From contig NC_051089.1 of assembly GCF_901709675.1 (NCBI RefSeq), forward strand, positions 19,094,008-19,158,007: a stretch of DNA of 64,000 nt, read 5' to 3'. Positions 1-9,604 of the stretch are shown here, piece by piece; positions within the stretch are counted from its first letter, which is position 1, and each line of letters starts with the position of its first letter. This DNA comes from Syngnathus acus. Lineage: Eukaryota; Chordata; Actinopteri; Syngnathiformes; Syngnathidae. The translations under genes were made by a program, and so were the position numbers. The notes beneath the pieces were generated by a model that worked only from the letters and a program-made list of their open reading frames with translations, was not told the DNA's origin and did not search any database.

Positions 1-690
1 CGTCCCGGTCAGTCAGTCTAGTTATTGTTTTGTTAAGTCATGTCAGTTTGCCGAGTCTGTTAGTTTGTTCTCTTCAATAAACCCTGGTCCAAGCTGCACT
101 TAGTCGCCCTGCTCCATTCCGATCCATGACAGAATGATCTGACCACTACAGCGACCAGCGCTTGGACCCCCCTCCACCACCAGCTCCCGTCCGCGACGCC
201 CGATCCACGTCCGTCGTCCGAGCTTGTTCCAGCGCCATGGGCTCCGCGGCCGCCATCGGACTTCGATCCCGCGACGCCGGACCCTCGGCCGCCATCGGAG
301 TGCTTGTGGCGCCAGCGGCTCCACGGCCGCCGTCGGACTTCGCTCCAGCGACACCGGCTCTGCGGCCGCCATCGGAGAGCCTCCCGGCGCCATCAGACTC
401 GCGGCCGCCATCGGGCTCCACCCCAGCGTCGCAGGACCCACGGGCGTCGCCAGATTTCAAGCCAGCTGCGCCGGACCCGCGATCGTCCCTGACCCCACTC
501 CTACTGCTGCGGCGCGTGGTGGCTCTTGCTGCTGCCACAGCTCCGCATTCCGAATGCCTCTGATCGCAGTCCGGACTTCCAAATGCCGCCGATTGCGGCT
601 CTGACTTTCCGTATGCCGCCGATTGCGGTTCAGAGTCTCCGTTTGCCACAGAGCGCGGCTCTGCTTTCCGTGTTGCTGCCTTTTGCGGTT

Positions 691-990
691 CATGTCCCCG
701 AGTTGCCGCAGTTTGCGGTTCATGTCCCCGATTTGCCGCAGTTTGCGGTTCATGTCCCCGAGTTGCCGCAGTTTGCGGTTCATGTCCCCGAGTTGCCGCA
801 GTTTGCGGTTCATGTCCCCGAGTTGCCGCCGTTTGCGGTTCATGTCCCCGAGTTGCCGCCGTTTGCGGTTCATGTCCCCGAGTTGCCGCCGTTTGCGGTT
901 CATGTCCCCGAGTTGCCGCCGTTTGCGGTTCATGTCCCCGAGTTGCTGCCGATTGCGGTTCATGTCCCCGAGTTGCTGCCGATTGCAGTT
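691..990 (+). repeat. 30-bp tandem array, ten copies
   Basis: Ten units starting CATGTCCCCGAGTTGCCG at exact 30-bp steps (691 to 961), with substitutions at only a few unit positions (A/C after CCGC, T at the CCG). In one frame it would encode repeats of VPELPPFAVH. It belongs to the LTR element's internal region. Confidence 0.95.
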
Positions 991-1032
991 CATTTTTGGG
1001 ACGTCGGGAGCCGTCCCTTGTTGGGGGGGTGC

Positions 1033-1372
1033 TGTCACGACTCATCCCCGGTTGTGTTATATGTAGGTTGTCATGGTTTCTGGCCGTCTGTGTACTCGCC
1101 CCTCCCTTCCTGTGTCAACTCACAATCCATGTACTAATCACAGTAACCTGCCTCTCGTTACCTGTCTCGTATTTAAGTCCTGTCTGCGTGTCACTCCCTG
1201 TCGGATCATTGTTGTCGTCATGTCCTGTTTTCTTGTCTCACGTCCCGGTCAGTCAAGTTATTGTGTTGTTAAGTCATGTCAGTTTGCCGAGTCTGTTAGT
1301 TTGTTCTCTTCAATAAACCCTGGTCCAAGGTCTTAAAACCTTGGTCGCCCTGCTCCATTCCGATCCATGACA
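1033..1372 (+). repeat. right LTR (340 bp)
   Basis: Starts TGTCACGACT and ends CCATGACA (TG...CA), preceded by a TTGGGGGGGTGC polypurine-like tract. It contains a TATTTAAG promoter-like sequence and AATAAA. The same family occurs as solo LTRs on the - strand at 13447, 22439 and 25275. Confidence 0.85.
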
Positions 1373-1512
1373 CATCAGTTTGGTTAGGATACTTGGTACA
1401 GTCTAGTGCAGGAGTGCCCAATACGTCGATCGAGATCTATTTATCGATCACGAAGGAAGTGTGGGTAGATTGCATGACATTAAAAAGTAGGGGATACATC
1501 TGCACTATGACA

Positions 1513-2290
1513 TTTGTCCGGAAGAAGGCCCAGCAGAGGCTGTACTTCCTGAGACAGCTCAAGAAGTTCAACCTGCCGCGAGAGCTTCTGAAGACTTTCT
1601 ACACTGCCATCATCCAGTCTGTCCTCTGCACCTCCATCACTGTCTGGTTTGGATCGGCCTCCAAACAAGACAAGCACAGACTGCAACGGACAATCAGGAC
1701 TGCAGAAAAGATAATTGGAATCAACCTCCCATCTATCCAAGACTTGTACCTCTCCAGGACCAGGAAACGTGCAAGGAACATCTCTACAGACCCTTCTCAC
1801 CCAGGTTGCAGTCTGTTTGAACTACTCCCCTCCGGACGGCGTTATAGAGCTCGGTACGCCAAAACCAGCAGACACAGAGACAGCTTCTTCCCCCAGGCTG
1901 TTGCTCTGATGAACTCACACCACTCTTAGAGTCTCAGAGTCATTACTGTGCAATAACATCCTGCTCTCCACACCTTTTTTGAATTTGTCTACACTGTTTG
2001 TACTATGTGTCCTCTCTGCATCCATTGCAGCCTGGTCATCCTGGAAGAGGGACCTTCCCATCTGTGGTCTCTTCTCAAGGTTTCTCATTTCCCCTAGCTG
2101 GAGTTTTGAGTTTTTCCTTGCCCTTTTGGGAGTTTAAGATCAGGGGATGTTTGAGAATATTTGCCATTTTTCACATGTCCTGAGTGTTGTTAGTCACCTA
2201 AATGTTGAACAGAGAGTGTGATTTACCGAAGTCAAATTCCTTGTTTGGCACGCTCAAACATGGCGAATAAAAACTCTTGAATCTTGAATC
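1513..2290 (+). mobile_element. 5'-truncated L2-like LINE inside the hAT
   Basis: Open to 1929. The C-terminal end of a non-LTR reverse-transcriptase polyprotein is visible: KAQQRLYFLRQLKKF, LLKTFYTAIIQS, TAEKIIGINLPSIQDLY, DPSHPGCSLFELLPSGRRY. An untranslated tail ends in repeated TTGAATC units, the style of L2/CR1-type 3' ends. The catalytic palm is missing, so it is dead. Confidence 0.82.
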
Positions 2291-2478
2291 TTGACTGACA
2301 AACAGGGCAGCTAATCTGACATTTGAGGTTTTGACACCTTACGCATGCTCATTAATCTGCGCTAACTTGTTCATTTACCTTGCTTCGTAGCTAGCCTCCA
2401 ATTTATTCAAACTGAATACAACAAAAGGTATAAAAAGTTCAGGGGTCATGGACAATTCTGAGAGGGGGAATATCCAAA

Positions 2479-2676
2479 TGTGCCACCTCCCTGACTGCAT
2501 TATTCAGTTCCACCTATTTGTGCGATTCAGCCTTTTCCCACATGATTATTAATTCTAAATACCATTCTATCATGACTGATCATTATCTGGAAGCATGCTT
2601 GAAGCTGGCTATCAGCAGCTACTGTCCGGACTATGCTGCCTTGGCTGATGCCATTCAGTGCAAGTCATCAGAGTAA
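2479..2676 (+). pseudogene. hAT transposase C-terminal (dimerisation) remnant
   Basis: An open stretch of about 65 codons ending at TAA. It reads ALFSSTYLCDSAFSHM then LTD-like TDHYLEACLKLAISSYCPDY and ends ADAIQCKSSE, which follows the end of Charlie/GTF2IRD2-like hAT transposases. The catalytic core is absent. Confidence 0.7.
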
Positions 2677-2979
2677 GGTAAGGGCAAACAATGTCCAATG
2701 TGAGTTGTATTGTGCAATGTGGGTTCATGCAATTATGCAAGACACAACAATATGTATTGTAGATGAAGTTCAAATTCAATTAAAAAAATACTTTACTTAT
2801 CCTAAAAGGGGAAAAAGGAAAGAATACATAATATTCAACAGTAATAATAATAACTTAAATAATGATAATATAGAAATAAATGTGTGTTTTGCATATTTAC
2901 TGTCGGTAGATCATTTTGACATGGTCATCTTATAACTAACTTGCAAGCTGAAAAAGTGTGGGCACCCCTGGTCTAGTGT

Positions 2980-3360
2980 GTCCTCGAACCATAAAGAATC
3001 TGGTTTGTCTAAAAAACATTTTATCCACAGAATTTTAAATACTTCAATAAGAGATTCAAAGTGTATTGTTTTTAAACTCCGTTATTTGCCAAATGAATTG
3101 ACAAAGTGAATAATTTGGGTATAGCCCACTAGTTTTGAGATGCCTACATATTTTTATAATACATTTCAGCATATAGTTAGATCCTTGATTGACCAACATG
3201 ATTCCAACATGATTGATTCAACCCAACATGAGACTGACGTTATCTTGTTTTTGTTGCGTATTGTGAGCGATGTCCGTTGTTGAGCCAGGAAAAACAAAGA
3301 TGTGGAGTATAGAGTTGGTTCTTTATTGGTAAGCTCTTGGGTTGTTTGACGGCGGTCAGT
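2980..3360. other. no recognised feature
   Basis: AT-rich sequence with no convincing gene, repeat boundary or RNA gene on either strand. Confidence 0.4.
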
Positions 3361-3371
3361 ACACTTTAGTG

Positions 3372-4784
3372 ATGTGCATTCCAGTTCTTTTAGGTGAAAT
3401 GAATCTTTAGAATCAGTTCACTCAAAAGATTCGTTCAAACGAATCGTTCAATGAATCCCCCCTACCCCTACGAATGTTTTTGTGTTTGAATAAAAGGTTG
3501 AAAAGAAAACCGTTATGCCGACATTTGTTAATTTTGGGGACACCAACTCATATAACAACGTAAAACACATATACGTACATATTGTCATATAAAGCAGTTA
3601 ACCAAATGTCTGATTTTTATGTTTTGATTGGCGAATATAAAAACAAGGAGTAAAACACCAGACAAGTTATAACTTAAATGTTTATTAAAATAATAATAAT
3701 AATAATAATAATAATTAAAGTACATCTCGAACCAGCAATCTAATGTGAAACTGCAGTCGATATATTGGATAACAATATTTAGGCATATATACGTATATGC
3801 ATACATGTTATTTAAAACCTACTATAAGTAAATCGTAAATCTACATTCAGGTTTACATAGTTCACGCCAGGAGACGCAACACGTCCACTGACTGATCCGT
3901 TGATGCACAGGAAGGCAGTTCACTCATTGACTAGTTCGCGAACGGGAAAGCAAGGATTCGTTCCCTCACTGATCCGTTCTCGCGGTGAACTGGATATGCG
4001 AATCACTCAGTGAGTGATTCACTTAGTGCAGGGGTTCTTAACCTTCGAATGATTCCAGACCCCCAATGGATTGTCCAATATGGTACCATACCCCCTTCAC
4101 TTTACTGTTGAAATAATTATTAACCCTAACCCTAAAAAGAAGAGCAAGAAAGAAGAAAGAAGAGCTTTTGACCTCATATTTACTGGCCTTATTATTCCTT
4201 CTGTGTTAATATTTTCCTTAGGGGAGGATGGGTGTGTTGTGGTGTAGTGAGTGTGATGGAGGACAAAATAACTGCTGTGGTGTGGGAGTGAGGCGTGAAT
4301 ATGAATGTTGTGGGTGAGGGGGCGGACGGCTTTTTGACGCTACAGCGATGTTGTGGTCAGTTATGCTGCTTGTGGTCCCGCCAGAGCTCAGCTGATGGCC
4401 ACAACACCCACTGCCTGTGCTGTCAGTGCTGCCAACTCTACAGATTAATCGTTAGGTCTGCAGATGTTTACGTTCATTTGAGATTGTCAGATTTTAACTA
4501 CTTACAAGCATAACGACAGTGAACAAGAACATAAGCATAACTAAAAAAAAATAACCTGTGAACAATAATAGGTACAAAATAGAAGAAAATAACGAGAGAT
4601 ACTAAAAAAATACATGATTACGAGAGATCGAGTCCCATACCCCCAGCATTTGGGTCCCATACCCCCAAGGGGTATGGATACCCCCGGTTAGGAACCCCTG
4701 ACTTAGTGAGTGATTCACTCGGTGAGTGATTCACTCAGTGAGTGATTCGTTCACTCACAGATTCGTTCGTTGGTGAACGGTTCC
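3372..4784. repeat. GATTCACT/GAACGATTC-rich repeat element, interrupted
   Basis: Clusters of GATTCGTTC, GAACGATTC and GTGAGTGATTCACT motifs at 3420-3460, 3880-4028 and 4709-4775 are split by a hAT insertion at 4029-4700. The motifs are self-complementary, typical of subterminal regions of a DNA transposon, but I cannot fix its ends. The interval also holds an (ATT)n run near 3690. Confidence 0.5.
4029..4700 (+). mobile_element. non-autonomous hAT element (672 bp)
   Basis: Inverted ends CAGGGGTTCTTAACC and GGTTAGGAACCCCTG with 8-bp duplications ACTTAGTG (4021-4028 and 4701-4708). No transposase remnant is evident. Confidence 0.92.
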
Positions 4785-5162
4785 CCCGTGAGATTTTGTT
4801 CCCCCTGCCGCGGGAGCGCGCACGCCTTATTTGGAAAGCGAAAAACCGATGTCGTACGGCGTCGTACGGCGTCAGCACTACGTTGTTTTCAATAAAAACA
4901 TGAAGAACTCACGTTTGCGTCAGTCAATTTTAATTTTTATAAAGGATTATTCTCATTTGATGTCTTTAAATTCATCCGCGTTGTGCCATTGAAGCGGGGT
5001 GCATTCAAAGACCAGTCGTACAGTCGGAACACTCATTCACTTCACCAAAAAGCAACAATATAATTAAGTGAGCTCTTTGCATAAACCTCGATGCAAAGAA
5101 ACTCCTCTTTTTGGGTACAGGCTACAAGGAGTATATGTTACAAAGGAGACTTTATACTTAAT

Positions 5163-7470
5163 ATAAACCTTTATACACCAATATAAAGGATGCATTCAGA
5201 GCAGCCCCCCGCCCCCACCTCGGCTCTTCAGACCACCTATCTGTTATGCTAATCCCTGCATACAGGCCCCTGCTGATCAGAGCAAAACCCACAGTGAAGC
5301 AGGTGAGGGTGTGGTCTGAGGGGGCCATGGAGGCACTCCAGGACTGCTTTGAGTGCTCTGACTGGGACATGTTCAAGTCAGCAGCAACATATGACAATCA
5401 GATCGACATTGATGAGTACGCCATGACTGTGTCAGCCTACATCAACAAATGCTCCGAGGACGTCAGCACCACTAAGAACATCATCACCCGAGCCAACCAA
5501 CGACCCTGGATGACTGAGGATGTACGTCATACGCTACGAGCACGGAACTCAGCCTTCAAGTCTGGCGACAAGGAGGCACTGAGGACAGCGAGAGCCAACT
5601 TGAACCGTGCCATCAGGCTAGCGAAGCGAAGCCACAGTCGGAAAATTCAGGATTTTTTCCACGACGCCAATAACACCAGGAGTATGTGGCAAGGCATACG
5701 GGCGATCACGGACTACAACTTACCCTCCCCCCCGGTGGGTGAGGTTGATGCTGACTTCCTGAATGGTCTAAATAACTTCTTTGGGCGTTTTGAGGCACTA
5801 AACAGCACTCCGGCAGTTAAAACTGTTCCCCACCAGGAAGAGGAGGCCCTCTGCCTTGACTCAGCCGACGTGTGGAAGACTCTGAGAAGAGTCAACCCAC
5901 GTAAGGCCCCAGGCCCCGACAACATACCTGGGCGGGTGTTCAAAGAATGTGCAGGCCAGCTGGCTGGTGTCATCACAGACATTTTTAACATCTCGCTGGA
6001 CCAAGCCAAAGTGCCAGTGTGCTTCAAGGCTGCCTCCATCATTCCGGTGCCGAAGAAACCTCAAATCACCTCATGGAATGACTACAGACCGGTGGCACTG
6101 ACTCCCATCATGATGAAGTGCTTCGAAAGGCTGCTCAAAGATCACATCGTCTCCAGACTCCCCCCAACATTCGATCCGTTCCAGTTTGCCTACCGGCAGA
6201 ACCGCTCTACTGAGGATGCCATCTCCTCCGTTCTTCACCTGAGCCTGGCTCACCTGGAGGAGAGGAACACCCACGTGCGGTTGCTGTTCCTGGACTTCAG
6301 CTCAGCGTTCAACACCATCATTCCACAACATCTGGTGGAAAAACTGGAACACCTGGGCTTCAGCACCCCCCTTCGGAACTGGCTGCTAGACTTCCTCACC
6401 AACAGACCTCAGTCAGTCCGGGTCGGTCAGAACACCTCAGATGTCATCACCCTCAGCACAGGCTCCCCTCAGGGCTGCGTCCTGAGCCCCCTGCTGTTCA
6501 CCCTGATGACACACGACTGCGCCCCCAGGTTCACCACCAATCACATCGTGAAGTTTGCAGACGACACAACGGTGGTGGGCCTCATCAGGGACAACAACGA
6601 CCTGGACTACAGAGAGGAGGTGGAGCAGTTGGTGGGCTGGTGCAGAGAAAACAGGCTGATCCTGAATGTGGAGAAGACGAAGGAGATCATCGTCGACTTC
6701 AGGAAGAACCAGCCTCACCACGCTCCACTGATCATCAACAGCTCAGCTGTGGAGGTGGTCAGCGGCACTAAATTCCTGGGAGTCCACATCACAGACGACC
6801 TCACCTGGACTGTGAACACCACAACACTGGTCAAGAGGGCACAGAAGCGCTTGTACTTCCTGCGGAGGATGAGGAGAGCCCACCTGCCCCCACCCATCAT
6901 GAGGACGTTCTACCGAAGCACCATAGAGAGCATTCTGACAAGCTGTCTCTCGGTGTGGTGTGGAGGTTGCAGCGCCTCCGATTGGAAGAACCTGAGGAGA
7001 GTGGTGAGGACAGCAGAGAGGATCATCGGGGCTCCTCTTCCCTCCATTCAGGACTTGTCATCCCAGCGCTGCGTGTCCCGAGCCCGAAATATTATCAGTG
7101 ACCCATCACACCCCCACCATGGACTGTTCTCCCTGCTGCCCTCTGGGAAGAGGTTTCGCAGCATCCGCTGCAGGTCCACCAGGTTCTGCAATAGTTTTTT
7201 CCCTGCTGTCGTCAGACTGTTGAACATTCAAACGTAGCATTCCTCTGCACACTTGTAAATACTGCTTTTGTCTCCTGCACTGTTTACATACTTTATCACT
7301 GCTGCACTTTGTACTTTATAATTATCTTATTTCATATTTTTATATAGAATGTCACTTTTTAACCAGCCGAAATACCTCTACATTGTTGAAAGCCGTATGC
7401 AACGAAATTTCGTTTTGTACACACCTAGTGTTGACAAAATGACAATAAAGTTCTGTCTAAGTCTAAGTCT
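5163..7470 (+). mobile_element. 5'-truncated L2-like LINE, RT domain intact
   Basis: Comparison with the uninterrupted copy at 34820-34840 places the insertion between TTATACTTAAT and AATTGTGATC, with a 3-bp AAT shared at both sides. The 3' end carries an AATAAAG signal and three GTCTAA units. The 5' end starts inside the endonuclease, leaving only its SDH box. Confidence 0.9.
5246..7237 (+). CDS. LINE ORF2 fragment: endonuclease end plus complete reverse transcriptase
   Basis: 663 codons without a stop. The frame continues upstream to about 5171, so the Met is not the native start. Just before it, GSSDHLSVML is the C-terminal SDH motif of an apurinic-type endonuclease. Then come a linker (residues 60-200), RT fingers with [53 protein letters not shown], palm [13 protein letters not shown], and catalytic FADDTTVVGLI. 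It ends with the LINE C-terminal segment KRAQKRLYFLRRMRR to SGKRFRSIRC. RT catalysis residues are present, but without endonuclease or promoter the copy should not retrotranspose alone. Assigned to the L2/CR1 group by similarity of the C-terminal segment to known fish L2 elements. Confidence 0.88.
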   Translation: MLIPAYRPLLIRAKPTVKQVRVWSEGAMEALQDCFECSDWDMFKSAATYDNQIDIDEYAMTVSAYINKCSEDVSTTKNIITRANQRPWMTEDVRHTLRARNSAFKSGDKEALRTARANLNRAIRLAKRSHSRKIQDFFHDANNTRSMWQGIRAITDYNLPSPPVGEVDADFLNGLNNFFGRFEALNSTPAVKTVPHQEEEALCLDSADVWKTLRRVNPRKAPGPDNIPGRVFKECAGQLAGVITDIFNISLDQAKVPVCFKAASIIPVPKKPQITSWNDYRPVALTPIMMKCFERLLKDHIVSRLPPTFDPFQFAYRQNRSTEDAISSVLHLSLAHLEERNTHVRLLFLDFSSAFNTIIPQHLVEKLEHLGFSTPLRNWLLDFLTNRPQSVRVGQNTSDVITLSTGSPQGCVLSPLLFTLMTHDCAPRFTTNHIVKFADDTTVVGLIRDNNDLDYREEVEQLVGWCRENRLILNVEKTKEIIVDFRKNQPHHAPLIINSSAVEVVSGTKFLGVHITDDLTWTVNTTTLVKRAQKRLYFLRRMRRAHLPPPIMRTFYRSTIESILTSCLSVWCGGCSASDWKNLRRVVRTAERIIGAPLPSIQDLSSQRCVSRARNIISDPSHPHHGLFSLLPSGKRFRSIRCRSTRFCNSFFPAVVRLLNIQT

Positions 7471-7828
7471 AATTGTGATCATCATTCATCCATCCATCCA
7501 TTTTATTACTCAGGTATTTTCAAAGCAAATTAATATTGTTGCATTTATTAATTTGCTTTAAAATGACAGCGCAATATAATTAAAAGCTGACACTATAGCA
7601 ATGTCAAACGTGTTCATTTAAGAAAAAGCCACACACGTTTTGTGATCAAATCTTTCATAACGAGAATGATTTGAGTGAATTGATTTGAATGAATAATTGA
7701 GAAGAGATTTCAGTTCTGAAGGCTCCTTTTGTCCCAAGCAAAGTGACAGATGGTGGGGAGGGGGGATAAAATTTGTAACAGGAACTCTATAAAAAATGTC
7801 AAGCCGTGGGAATTTGTGCCCCCCTCCC

Positions 7829-8362
7829 ATTTTGAGAACGGTGAGTCCTGGACATCGACTGGCTTTTTTTCTATCTTCCTGGGGGTCTGTTCAGGTTGTG
7901 TGGAAAATTTGAACAGGTTCCCTCATTCCTAGGTCAAATTACAGGGGGGGAACAAATCCTCACAGCTGCCCCGTGAGGATATGTTCCCCCCCCTTATTTT
8001 GAAAACGGTGAGTGCTGGACTCCAGCTGTTTTTTTTCTGTCTTCCCGGGGGTCTTTTCAGGTTGTGTGGAAAATTTGAACAGGTTCCCTCATTCCTAGGC
8101 CAAATTACAGGGGGGGAACAAATCCTCACAGCTGCCCCGTGAGGATATGTTCCCCCCCCCCCCCCCCCCTTATTTTGAGAACGGTGAGTGCTGGACTCCA
8201 GCTGTTTTTTTTTTCTGTCTTCCTGGGGGTCTGTTCAGGTTGGGTGGCAAATTTGAACAGGTTCCCTCATTCCTAGGCCAAATTACAGGGGGGGAACAAA
8301 TCCTCACAGCTGCCCCGTGAGGATATGTTCCCCCCCCTTATTCTGAGAACGGTGAGTGCTGG
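7829..8362. repeat. about 165-bp tandem array, three copies plus a partial fourth
   Basis: Units begin TTTTGAGAACGGTGAGTG at about 7831, 7995, 8173 and 8340. Each carries CATTCCTAGGCCAAATTACAG, a GGGGGG run, CCTCACAGCTGCCCCGTGAGG (an imperfect hairpin) and a poly-C run of variable length (7 to about 20). Confidence 0.9.
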
Positions 8363-8366
8363 ACTG

Positions 8367-8735
8367 TTAAAGTTAATGGTATTACAAAAAAAGAAAGAAT
8401 ATTCATTTTACTTTACTTATATGAGAAAAAATATAGGAATTTGATCAAGTTCAGTGTTAAAATAAGCACTTTGTATACTACGATACTCTTGTAATTTCCT
8501 AAATAAAGAGTTTGCAGTACCTTGTTGATTTTGCGTATGAATTGTTATAAATCAGGATATTGTTCTATATTTTTTATTTAATAAGAAAAAAAAAAAATAT
8601 CGATCGTGGAGCACTATATCGTGATGTATCGTGAATGAATCACAGCAGGCTTTAAGATATCGGCAAATATCGTATCGCGTTTCTTTGTATCGATTTGATA
8701 TCGTATCGTGACGAAACCCGCGATTTACACCCCTA
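8367..8735. mobile_element. hAT (Ac-like) fragment, right part
   Basis: Nearly identical to 16757-17127, ending CGCGATTTACACCCCTA after several ATCGTATCG motifs. The left end of the element is missing, its place taken by the tandem array. Confidence 0.8.
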
Positions 8736-9230
8736 CTAATTATATACAACAATGAGAAGATTTGCACACATATGAATATGAAAACGTATATGAGATTGTC
8801 TAACCTAACAGAAGATGTACACTGCTGTTGCTCTCTCTTCATTTTCTAATATCTGTTGTACTATATTTGTGTTATTAATGGTATCATTAATTTGTGTTTT
8901 CATTCATTGTATTCACTCTCTTTGTTGTTGCATTATTGTTATTGTTATTTTCTTATATGTAATAGCTTTGTTAAACCTAACGCTACATCTTTAGTCAAAT
9001 GTGTCCTTATAAATAAAGTTGTATTGAATGTTATGGTATAATTCATATAATTCAGTTTACAGCTACAGTTCTTAACTGCACTGTGTAGGAAGATATAAAA
9101 TAGAACTGTTATGATACTCTTACATCAGGGGGAGGCAGTAATGCACTATTTATGACTTTTCAGTCGGGGGAAAAAACTTGCATCCTGTGTCCGTCAACTC
9201 GAGACTGTCGGTTACTGCAGAAGGCTACCT
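8736..9230. other. no recognised gene
   Basis: AT-rich sequence upstream of the promoter. An AATAAA at about 9012 with a T/G-rich follow-up could end an upstream transcript, but no exon supports it. Confidence 0.35.
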
Positions 9231-9351
9231 TTACGTCATTTCACTTCCTCGTTCCACAAACCTTTGACGTAACTGGCACGTCCGAACGAGACATTATTTT
9301 GTTCGTTTTATCAACGTACACCTTCCGTTCGATATTTAAATCATTCTCTCA

Positions 9352-9441
<90 letters not shown>

Positions 9442-9534
9442 TGATCGATCGATCGATAGATAGATACACACACACACACACACTCACACACACACACGAG
9501 TTGCGTGACCACGAGCCAATAAGAATCTTGGAAT
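9231..9534 (+). promoter_or_regulatory. baxb: probable bax promoter and 5' leader
   Basis: Seen: TTACGTCA at 9231-9238 and TGACGTAA at 9265-9272, two copies of one ATF/CREB-type octamer in opposite orientation; an ETS-like CACTTCCTC at 9241-9249; a CCAAT at 9516-9520 close to the start codon; and an AT/GA/CA microsatellite between them. Transcription start is not determinable from the sequence; no TATA box at a credible distance was identified apart from the AT repeat. Confidence 0.45.
9353..9497. repeat. compound microsatellite (TA)n(GA)n(GATC)n(CA)n
   Basis: A run of TA, about 70 bp of GA, then three to four GATC/GATA units and about 30 bp of CA. It lies 40-180 bp upstream of the bax start codon, so length changes would alter promoter or 5' UTR spacing. 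Confidence 0.9.
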
Positions 9535-9604
9535 ATGTCTGACAACCAAGGAATGGAGAACAACGACGAAGAACAACAACTTCTCGGTGCCGCGGGTGGG
9601 GAAG
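9535..9604 (+). CDS. baxb: bax exon 1 (coding part)
   Basis: Encodes residues 1-23 plus the first base of codon 24, ending at the donor AAG|GTATGC (phase 1). The start ATG at 9535 is the first in frame, and no in-frame extension resembling BAX is seen upstream. The segment is acidic and Gln-rich ([11 protein letters not shown]), an unconserved BAX N-terminus. Human BAX exon 1 also ends in phase 1. Confidence 0.85.

Larger units (their letters stand above)
1..1372 (+). mobile_element. non-autonomous LTR retrotransposon, left LTR cut by window edge
   Basis: Bases 1-131 repeat the last third of the LTR at 1033-1372. Both share the AATAAACCCTGGTCCAAG polyadenylation region and end in CATGACA. 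The internal region (132-1032) has no recognisable gag or pol. It begins GC-rich and is followed by a 30-bp tandem array and a G-rich polypurine-like tract just before the right LTR. Size and lack of coding domains suggest a parasite of an autonomous LTR element. The open frames in it are by-products of repeats whose length is divisible by three. Confidence 0.8.
1409..2970 (+). mobile_element. hAT DNA transposon derivative with nested LINE
   Basis: Flanked by identical 8-bp duplications GTCTAGTG (1401-1408 and 2971-2978). Ends are CAGGAGTGCCCAATACG and the inverse GTGGGCACCCCTG. Most of the transposase is gone; a C-terminal dimerisation remnant remains at 2479-2676, and a LINE sits inside. 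Confidence 0.9.
4784..7790 (+). repeat. interspersed repeat copy A, split by LINE
   Basis: 4784-5162 and 7471-7790 match 34463-35051 in the same order, so one repeat was split by the LINE at 5163-7470. The outer part has TTCCCCCTGCCGCGG and ATGTCGTACGGCGTC (the GTCGTACGGC is doubled here). Family unknown. Confidence 0.75.

Noticed and set aside
691-990. CRISPR-like array of ten regular 30-bp units
   Set aside because: Units are contiguous with no unique spacers, the context is a vertebrate LTR element, and the array repeats a coding-like decapeptide.
146-1045. 299-codon antisense ORF as a real gene
   Set aside because: It is created by the 30-bp array and GC-rich sequence; it has no domain and is on the strand opposite to the LTR element.
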